Below the pieces are notes generated by a model. That model ran no database searches. It worked only from the letters and a program-made list of their open reading frames with translations, and was not told the origin of the DNA. 16,376 nucleotides of DNA from BNXB01 sp031548005. GTDB lineage: Bacteria > Bacteroidota > Bacteroidia > Bacteroidales > Azobacteroidaceae. The stretch covers positions 1 through 16,376 of the forward strand of contig JAVBRK010000006.1 of the NCBI GenBank assembly GCA_031548005.1, given 5' to 3'. This document shows positions 7,453 through 13,010 of the stretch, piece after piece. Position 1 is the first letter of the stretch; each line of letters opens with the position of its first letter. Made by a program: the position numbers and the translations under genes.

Positions 7453-8766
7453 TTATAATACTTCTATATTACTTTTGTTTTTTACATCTTTCATTACATT
7501 TTTCGTATCAAAAACAGCCGCGGCATTTTGCTGTACGAATTCATAATCAACATTGGAATGCGACGCAGTAACTACAACCAAATCCGACTTCTTTAATAAA
7601 TCTGCTGTCAGTTTTTTCTCCCCTATGTGAACTTTACCATGTTCTTTATATTCAGATATGTATGGATCGTAAAAAGAAACACAAGCGCCTGTTTTTTCCA
7701 ATTCTTCTATTACACGTAGAGCGGGACTTTCACGATAATCATCAATATCCTGCTTGTAAGCTACTCCCAAGACCAATATTTTTGCACCGTTAAGCGATTT
7801 CCGGTGACGATTAAGGATCTTTCCACAACGCTCCACAGTATATTCCGGCATGCGGTCGTTGATCATCATCGAGGCTTCGATCATAGATGTGTGAAAACCA
7901 TATTCGCGCGCTTTCCAACTTAGATAGTAAGGGTCTAGCGGAATACAATGCCCACCCAATCCCGGACCAGGATAAAATGGAGTAAATCCGAAAGGTTTGG
8001 TTTTAGCTGCTTCAATTACTTCCCAAATATCTATATTCATCCGGTTGCATAAAATAGCCAATTCATTAATAAGGCCAATATTTATGTTGCGATAGGTATT
8101 CTCTAAAATTTTTGTCATCTCAGCTATGGCCGGAGAAGAAACCGTATGTACCTTATCTCCAAGCACAGCCCCATACATGGCAGCAATTACTTCCCGGGCA
8201 TCTCCTCCAATAGCTCCCACTACTTTGGGCGTATTTTTCGTTTTGTAAATCAAATTTCCGGGATCAACCCTCTCTGGAGAGAAACCCAGATAGAAATCTT
8301 CATTGCATTTCAATCCGGAACCTTTTTCTAAAATAGGCTTTATAAGTTCCTCTGTAGTACCCGGATAAGTAGTAGATTCCAATACTACGATTGTATTTTT
8401 CGCTAAATGTTTAGCAATTGATTTTGATGATGATTCAAGATAACTAATATCCGGTTGTTGGTGAATATCCAATGGAGTAGGAACACAAATAGCTATAAAA
8501 TTTACATCTTTAATAAATGAAAAATCGGATGTCGCTGAAAGTGTTCCAGATTTTACCAATTGTTCCAAATCGGAATCAACCACATCTCCTATATAGTTTT
8601 GACCTTGGTTGACTAATTTTACTTTTTCTTCCTGCACATCAAAGCCAATGGTTTTAAAACCCGCTTTAGCTTTTTCTACTGCAAGCGGCAATCCAACATA
8701 ACCAAGTCCGATTACACCTACAACCATTTTTTTTTCAGTTATTAGCGAAAGTAATTTCTCTTTCAT
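7453..8766 (-). CDS. wbpA: UDP-N-acetylglucosamine 6-dehydrogenase (WbpA-type)
   Basis: A 437-residue UDP-sugar 6-dehydrogenase. WbpA oxidises UDP-GlcNAc twice at C6 with NAD to give UDP-GlcNAcA, the first step of the diacetamido-uronic-acid route. The N-terminal Rossmann motif is GVIGLGYVGLP (17-27). VLESTTYPGTTEE (128-140) and FSPERVDPG (162-170) are conserved dehydrogenase segments. C274 in GPGLGGHCIPLDPYYL is the catalytic thiol, and K219 in EMTKILENTYR is the expected helper lysine. The IPLDP context separates it from the UDP-glucose enzyme in this window, which has SCFPKD. A WecC-type UDP-ManNAc dehydrogenase is the main alternative; the following wbpB, wbpD and wbpE genes favour UDP-GlcNAc. 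It is the first gene after a 368-bp gap carrying its own promoter, with a predicted leader of about 145 nt. No Shine-Dalgarno sequence is visible before the ATG. Confidence 0.92.
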   Translation of the reverse strand: MKEKLLSLITEKKMVVGVIGLGYVGLPLAVEKAKAGFKTIGFDVQEEKVKLVNQGQNYIGDVVDSDLEQLVKSGTLSATSDFSFIKDVNFIAICVPTPLDIHQQPDISYLESSSKSIAKHLAKNTIVVLESTTYPGTTEELIKPILEKGSGLKCNEDFYLGFSPERVDPGNLIYKTKNTPKVVGAIGGDAREVIAAMYGAVLGDKVHTVSSPAIAEMTKILENTYRNINIGLINELAILCNRMNIDIWEVIEAAKTKPFGFTPFYPGPGLGGHCIPLDPYYLSWKAREYGFHTSMIEASMMINDRMPEYTVERCGKILNRHRKSLNGAKILVLGVAYKQDIDDYRESPALRVIEELEKTGACVSFYDPYISEYKEHGKVHIGEKKLTADLLKKSDLVVVTASHSNVDYEFVQQNAAAVFDTKNVMKDVKNKSNIEVL

Positions 8767-8890
8767 AAAAAATCATTTATTTACAGTTTATGTGAATTCT
8801 ATATATAATACACGTCATTCGATGTCAATATCCGCTTTAGTAATAATGCTTTCCTGATCCGTTTTTACTCCGTACTCCTATTAATAAATT

Positions 8891-8913
8891 ACATATTTTA
8901 CACAAAATTATGT
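8891..8913 (-). promoter_or_regulatory. Dyad symmetry at the predicted wbpA transcription start
   Basis: A 23-bp interrupted palindrome reads, on the coding strand, ACATAnTTT, five central bases, AAAnTATGT. Eight of the eleven symmetric positions pair. As RNA it can also fold as a stem with one bulged A and a GTGT loop. It begins five bases after the -7 box, so it lies over or just after the start of transcription. It could be an operator for a dimeric regulator, a 5' stabilising hairpin or an elongation-control element. AT-rich sequence makes chance dyads more likely. Confidence 0.4.
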
Positions 8914-8917
8914 CTGA

Positions 8918-8950
8918 CAAAGATAATATTTTCCAAACATAATTATCAAA
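8918..8950 (-). promoter_or_regulatory. Bacteroidetes-type promoter for the wbpA gene set
   Basis: On the minus strand a -33 TTTG (8947-8950) is followed by a 21-bp spacer and a -7 box TATCTTTG (8918-8925), matching TAnnTTTG exactly. The predicted start is near 8910, which leaves a leader of about 145 nt before the wbpA ATG. The -7 box is identical to that of the wza promoter. This makes the wbpA-to-wzy part a separately initiated segment. The call is from consensus only. Confidence 0.7.
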
Positions 8951-9134
8951 TTCATATTTTTTTTCGGATAAGATTGCAATTTTAACAGTGCGGTTTTTTA
9001 TAAAAACGAACTATTCAAAGTGTAATTTTTCGATTTATCCTATTTCCGATATTGAAGTTTGTCGATTCAAACACGATAAAAGTTGGTCACCCCCAAAACA
9101 GAGCAACTAAACAGCTATCCATAAACAATTTAAC

Positions 9135-9623
9135 CTACTTCACTTTGATCACATGATCAATCTCTACACGAACAGTAAGCCCTAACTGTTCAAGGTGTAA
9201 AAGGTACTGAGTTTTTCCTATTTTTTTAATTTTACCCGAGATATCTTTCAATGGGCCATAGGCGATCAACACTTCATCATCAATGGAAAAACTCAATTCC
9301 CTGGAACGCGCCTGTTCCAAAAAATCGCGAATTGCCTGAATTTCTTTTTCTTTCACCACAGCCGGAGTTCCATTGTAAAAAACAATCCGCGAAACTCCCG
9401 GGATCATCAACAGTTTGCGAAGCTCCGGATCGGAGGTCTGCACAAAGATGTAAGAAGAAAAAAGAGGCACCTCTACCATTTTAATCCGGTCCGACCACCG
9501 GCGGGGCGACAGGTGTAAGGGTAAAAAAACGTCCATTCCCTCTCTTCTTAATCTCCATTCAACCTGCTTTTCAGCACGTGCTGATGTATACAAGACATAC
9601 CATTTTTTACTACTTATCGTCAT
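9135..9623 (-). CDS. upxY: UpxY-family NusG-like transcription antiterminator
   Basis: A 162-residue specialised NusG paralogue of the UpxY type. In Bacteroides, UpxY proteins bind RNA polymerase and allow it to pass terminators in the leader of their own capsule operon. The NusG N-terminal domain spans about residues 6-105: KKWYVLYTSARAEKQVEWRL (6-25) is its first strand and helix, and PLFSSYIFVQ (53-62) is the conserved RNA-polymerase-facing segment. The C-terminal part, about 112-162 (DDEVLIAYGPLKDISGKIKK), is a KOW-like domain. Usually upxY opens its operon, often followed by upxZ. Here it is sixth, after ugd, and no upxZ-like gene is seen. The leader between 9686 and 9624 holds a GC-rich hairpin and an AGGAGG directly before a start-stop pair (ATG TAA). 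It probably controls the downstream sugar-specific genes, but the target leader is not proven. Confidence 0.9.
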   Translation of the reverse strand: MTISSKKWYVLYTSARAEKQVEWRLRREGMDVFLPLHLSPRRWSDRIKMVEVPLFSSYIFVQTSDPELRKLLMIPGVSRIVFYNGTPAVVKEKEIQAIRDFLEQARSRELSFSIDDEVLIAYGPLKDISGKIKKIGKTQYLLHLEQLGLTVRVEIDHVIKVK

Positions 9624-9636
9624 GATAATAATCCGG

Positions 9637-9651
9637 TTACATCGCCCTCCT
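9637..9651 (-). promoter_or_regulatory. Strong Shine-Dalgarno sequence with a start-stop pair upstream of upxY
   Basis: On the coding strand AGGAGG, GCG, then ATG TAA occur in a row, and 13 bases later the upxY ATG begins. A full AGGAGG is unusual here, since most starts in this window have no Shine-Dalgarno sequence. It lies too far from the upxY start for normal use, but is well placed to load ribosomes near the hairpin or to re-initiate at upxY. It may be coincidental. Confidence 0.35.
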
Positions 9652-9653
9652 GC

Positions 9654-9671
9654 CGGCAGCTACTGCTGCCG
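9654..9671 (-). promoter_or_regulatory. Perfect GC-rich hairpin in the upxY leader
   Basis: The coding strand reads CGGCAGC, loop AGTA, GCTGCCG: a perfect 7-bp stem with a tetraloop, in the 63-bp gap between ugd and upxY. No U-run follows, so it is not an intrinsic terminator. It is the most stable short stem I see in the intergenic parts of the locus apart from the rRNA terminator. Possible roles are an antiterminator recruitment hairpin (as known for RfaH ops DNA and LoaP RNA), translational control of upxY, or an mRNA processing barrier. Confidence 0.55.
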
Positions 9672-9686
9672 TTGGAATCCAATGTT

Positions 9687-10997
9687 TCATTTCCCTATCG
9701 CTTTATACACAAATCCTTCCAGGGCTAATTCTTCCCTATCATAAATATTACGTCCATCCACCACCACGGGAACGCGCATAACGCTCCGGATTACCGGCCA
9801 GGACGGCATCCGGAACTGCTTCCATTCCGTTAGCAGAGCGATGGCATCGGCATCGATGACGGCTTCATACATATCCTTACAATAAACAACAATGTCTCCG
9901 ATTTTTCGTTTACATTCATTCATTCCCACAGGATCATATACTTTCACTATTGCTCCGGCTTGAATCAGCCTATCGATCACCACCAGGGCCGGGGCGTCCC
10001 GCAAATCATCAGTCTCCGGTTTAAACGATAGCCCCCAGATGGCAATGGTTTTACTTTTCAGATCTCCGAGCGCTTCCCGCAACTTATCGACCACCACCAA
10101 TTTTTGGCGTTCATTAACCGCATCCACCGCTTCAACCACCTGCATGGTATACCCCCGCTCCTTAGCCGTCCGGGCCAGGGCTTTCACGTCTTTCGGGAAA
10201 CAGGAGCCTCCGTATCCGCAACCGGCGTACAGGAATTTATTCCCAATACGGGAATCCGTTCCGATACCTTTACGAACCATGTCCACATTGGCTCCGACCA
10301 GATCGCATAAATTGGCAATGTCGTTCATAAAGGAGATCCGGGTCGCCAGCATCGCATTGGCCGCATATTTAGTCATTTCGGCAGAAGGGATGTCCATAAA
10401 ATAAACACGGAAATTATTCGTCAGAAAAGGGCGATACAATTTAGTCATCACCTTTTCCGCCCGTTCACTTTCAACACCGACCACCACCCGGTCGGGAGAC
10501 ATAAAATCTTTAATCGCAGCGCCTTCTTTCAGAAATTCAGGATTAGACGCCACCTCGAATTCAATTTGTTCTCCACGCTTGTCCAACTCTTCCTGAATAA
10601 CAGCCTTTACTTTTTCAGCAGTACCTACAGGAACAGTAGACTTGGTTACCAGAAGGGTATATTTTTTTATATTCTGTCCAAAAGTCTGTGCAACTGCCAA
10701 CACATATTTCAGATCGGCAGAACCGTCTTCATCCGGAGGCGTTCCTACCGCAGAAAAAACGACTTCTACCTGATCTATACAGGAAGTCAAATCGGTCGTA
10801 AAATGCAACCGGCCGGCTTCGACATTCCGTTTAACCAATTCATCTAATCCAGGCTCATAGATCGGAACTGCTCCGGTCAGCAAACCTTGAATCTTCAATC
10901 GATCGATATCAACACAGGTAACATCGATTCCCATCTCGGCGAAACAAGCGCCCGAGACAAGTCCTACATAACCCGTACCAACAATTGCAATATTCAT
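9687..10997 (-). CDS. ugd: UDP-glucose 6-dehydrogenase
   Basis: A 436-residue cytoplasmic enzyme that oxidises UDP-glucose to UDP-glucuronate with two NAD. The N-terminal Rossmann motif is IVGTGYVGLVSG (5-16). YEPGLDELV (47-55), TKSTVPVGT (118-126) and SNPEFLKEG (151-159, including E154) are family signatures. K210 and the catalytic C266 in GYGGSCFPKD (261-270) are present, and GLSFKPETDDLRDAP follows in the C-terminal UDP-binding domain. It is distinct from the WbpA enzyme in this window, so the locus supplies two different uronic-acid donors. The coding strand has GGAG six bases before the ATG at 10997, one of the few good Shine-Dalgarno matches here. It follows rfbB by 57 bp, with no terminator between. 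Confidence 0.95.
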   Translation of the reverse strand: MNIAIVGTGYVGLVSGACFAEMGIDVTCVDIDRLKIQGLLTGAVPIYEPGLDELVKRNVEAGRLHFTTDLTSCIDQVEVVFSAVGTPPDEDGSADLKYVLAVAQTFGQNIKKYTLLVTKSTVPVGTAEKVKAVIQEELDKRGEQIEFEVASNPEFLKEGAAIKDFMSPDRVVVGVESERAEKVMTKLYRPFLTNNFRVYFMDIPSAEMTKYAANAMLATRISFMNDIANLCDLVGANVDMVRKGIGTDSRIGNKFLYAGCGYGGSCFPKDVKALARTAKERGYTMQVVEAVDAVNERQKLVVVDKLREALGDLKSKTIAIWGLSFKPETDDLRDAPALVVIDRLIQAGAIVKVYDPVGMNECKRKIGDIVVYCKDMYEAVIDADAIALLTEWKQFRMPSWPVIRSVMRVPVVVDGRNIYDREELALEGFVYKAIGK

Positions 10998-11054
10998 ATT
11001 TTACTCCATTCTCTTTTTTCCCACTTTCAGAATCTCCTGCATCAGAGGAATTTT

Positions 11055-12116
11055 TTATTTTGATTTTTCCGGATACATTTTTTCATAGTATTTCTCATAT
11101 GCTCCACTGGTTACTTCATCCAACCAATTTTGATTATCCAAATACCACCGGACTGTTTTTTCAATGCCCTCTTCAAACTGCAAACCCGGCTCCCATCCCA
11201 ATTCATTTTTCAATTTAGATGAATCGATGGCATAACGAAGGTCGTGTCCGGCCCGGTCTGTAACGTAAGCAATCAGTTTATCGGAAGCTCCTTCCGGCCG
11301 ACCCAGCAGTCGATCGACTGTTTTAATAATCACTTTGATCAGATCGATATTCTTCCACTCATTGAAGCCCCCGATATTATAAGTTTCCGCTATTTTGCCC
11401 TGATGGAAAATCAGGTCGATCGCCCGGGCATGATCAACGACATAGAGCCAATCCCGGACATTCTCCCCCTTCCCATATACCGGTAAAGGCTTATTATTCC
11501 GGATATTGTTGATAAATAAAGGGATTAACTTTTCCGGAAACTGATAAGGGCCGTAGTTATTGGAACAATTCGTGACAATAACCGGCATTCCGAACGTATC
11601 GTGAAAAGCCCGGACAAAATGGTCGCTCGATGCCTTGGATGCCGAATAGGGTGAATGAGGATCGTATTTTGTCGTTTCTGTGAAATAACCGGCATTTCCC
11701 AAGGTTCCATACACCTCATCGGTCGAGATATGATAAAAAAGCTTTTCATTCCAATCTCCATTCCAGAAATGCTTGGCAGCTTGCAACAATGACAAAGTGC
11801 CCATCACATTGGTTTGTGCAAAGGTAAACGGGTCTTTTATCGAACGGTCGACATGGCTTTCTGCCGCTAAGTGGATCACTCCGTTTATATCGTATTCCTC
11901 AAAAACCTGAAGCATCCTGTCAAAGTCGCAGATATCGGCTTTGACAAAATGATAATTCGATTTATTTTCTATGTCTCTTAGATTTGCCAAATTACCGGCA
12001 TAGGTCAACTTATCCAGATTAATAATGTTGTAGCCGGGATATTTATTAACGAATAGGCGTACGACATGCGATCCGATAAAACCGGCTCCACCGGTAATCA
12101 AAAGGTTCCTTTTCAT
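11055..12116 (-). CDS. rfbB: dTDP-glucose 4,6-dehydratase
   Basis: A 353-residue extended short-chain dehydrogenase (RmlB/RfbB) that converts dTDP-glucose to dTDP-4-keto-6-deoxyglucose, the second step of dTDP-L-rhamnose synthesis and the entry to many 6-deoxysugars. The NAD motif TGGAGFIGSH spans 8-17. The catalytic TDE triad is T132-D133-E134 in HISTDEVYG, with Y157 and K161 in YSASK. NYGPYQFPEKLIPLFI (from about residue 187) and YGKGENVRDWLYVVDHA are typical RmlB substrate-loop signatures. It begins 3 bp after the rfbD stop. The first enzyme of the pathway (RmlA) and the 3,5-epimerase (RmlC) are not in this window, so they must be encoded elsewhere if rhamnose is the product. Confidence 0.95.
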   Translation of the reverse strand: MKRNLLITGGAGFIGSHVVRLFVNKYPGYNIINLDKLTYAGNLANLRDIENKSNYHFVKADICDFDRMLQVFEEYDINGVIHLAAESHVDRSIKDPFTFAQTNVMGTLSLLQAAKHFWNGDWNEKLFYHISTDEVYGTLGNAGYFTETTKYDPHSPYSASKASSDHFVRAFHDTFGMPVIVTNCSNNYGPYQFPEKLIPLFINNIRNNKPLPVYGKGENVRDWLYVVDHARAIDLIFHQGKIAETYNIGGFNEWKNIDLIKVIIKTVDRLLGRPEGASDKLIAYVTDRAGHDLRYAIDSSKLKNELGWEPGLQFEEGIEKTVRWYLDNQNWLDEVTSGAYEKYYEKMYPEKSK

Positions 12117-12119
12117 CTG

Positions 12120-12992
12120 TTAAGACGTTTTTTGTAAGTGATTAATACATTTAACAAGGGAATCTTTCCAATAAGGGATTTTTATACCGAACGTTTCCTT
12201 GACTTTGGTTTTATCCAATACGGAAAATACCGGACGTTTTACCTTCGATGGAAATTGGGAGGAGTGACAAGGCCGGACATCGCATCCAGAATATCCTGCT
12301 ATTTGCGCGATTTCGTGTGCAAAGTCATACCAGGAGCAAACGCCCTCATTAGAATAATGGTAAATGCCTTCCCGCCCCTCATAAGCCTTATTTTCCAATA
12401 TCAGGCAGATCAACTCCGCCAGATCGCCGGCATAAGTCGGAGTCCCGACCTGATCGAAGACCACCTGAATCTGTTCTTTTTCAGAAGTCAACTTCAGCAT
12501 GGTTTTGACAAAATTATGTCCGAACTGCGAGTATAACCAAGCCGTCCGGAAAATTAAATATTTACAGCCCGATTCCTGAATGGCTTTTTCTCCCGAAAGT
12601 TTGGTCTGTCCGTAAACCCCCAAAGGATTAGCAGGATCCTCCTCCCGGCAAGGTAAATTTTTATCTCCCCGGAATACATAATCAGTTGAAATATGGATCA
12701 AAGTAGCCCCCGATTCTTTACATGCCAAAGCTAAAAATGCAACAGCCTGATGGTTAATCAAATCAGCCAGATCGCCATCCTCTTCCGCTTTATCTACCGC
12801 AGTATATGCAGCACAATTGACGAGCGCATCGATTTCTTTTTCCTTGAAAATCTGCCGGATAGCATTCAAATCCGTGATATCCAATTCTTCAACATCGGTA
12901 AAAAAATACCTGTTTCCGGAATGGGCGCAAGCAACCCGGATTTCATTTCCAAGCTGGCCATTGGCTCCCGTAACCAGTATATTATTCACCAT
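12120..12992 (-). CDS. rfbD: dTDP-4-dehydrorhamnose reductase
   Basis: A 290-residue short-chain dehydrogenase of the RmlD/RfbD family, which performs the last NAD(P)H-dependent reduction to dTDP-L-rhamnose. ILVTGANGQLG (5-15) is the cofactor motif, ISTDYVFRGDKNLPCREED (101-119) contains the conserved STDYVF segment, and Y127-x3-K131 (YGQTK) is the catalytic pair. FRTAWLYSQFGHNFVKTML and VFDQVGTPTYAGDLAE are further RmlD signatures. It starts 18 bp after the wzc stop and ends 3 bp before rfbB. Without RmlC nearby, the possibility that it reduces a different 4-keto sugar stays open, though the family match is strong. Confidence 0.93.
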   Translation of the reverse strand: MVNNILVTGANGQLGNEIRVACAHSGNRYFFTDVEELDITDLNAIRQIFKEKEIDALVNCAAYTAVDKAEEDGDLADLINHQAVAFLALACKESGATLIHISTDYVFRGDKNLPCREEDPANPLGVYGQTKLSGEKAIQESGCKYLIFRTAWLYSQFGHNFVKTMLKLTSEKEQIQVVFDQVGTPTYAGDLAELICLILENKAYEGREGIYHYSNEGVCSWYDFAHEIAQIAGYSGCDVRPCHSSQFPSKVKRPVFSVLDKTKVKETFGIKIPYWKDSLVKCINHLQKTS

Positions 12993-13010
12993 ATTCTATC
13001 TGTAACTAAA

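Larger units (their letters stand above)
8767..9134. other. 368-bp non-coding gap between upxY and wbpA
   Basis: No convincing gene is present on either strand. The stretch is AT-rich. It contains a consensus promoter for wbpA (8918-8950), a dyad at the predicted start of transcription (8891-8913), an AT inverted repeat at 8993-9007 (GTTTTT, three bases, AAAAAC) and a short inverted repeat GTTTG/CAAAC at 9057-9072. I see no GC-rich stem with a T-run after upxY, so read-through from upstream into wbpA is possible. I see no phage- or transposon-like repeats and no long inverted repeats flanking the promoter of the kind that mark invertible capsule promoters. Confidence 0.7.

Noticed and set aside
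8993..9007. GTTTTT-TAT-AAAAAC as a terminator after upxY
   Set aside because: The stem is almost all A:T with a three-base loop and no following T-run in the transcribed sense. It would be very weak and is likely a result of composition.
8767..9134. Invertible capsule promoter of the Mpi type
   Set aside because: I looked for long inverted repeats flanking the wbpA promoter and found only short AT-rich ones (8993-9007, 9057-9072). No recombinase gene is nearby.
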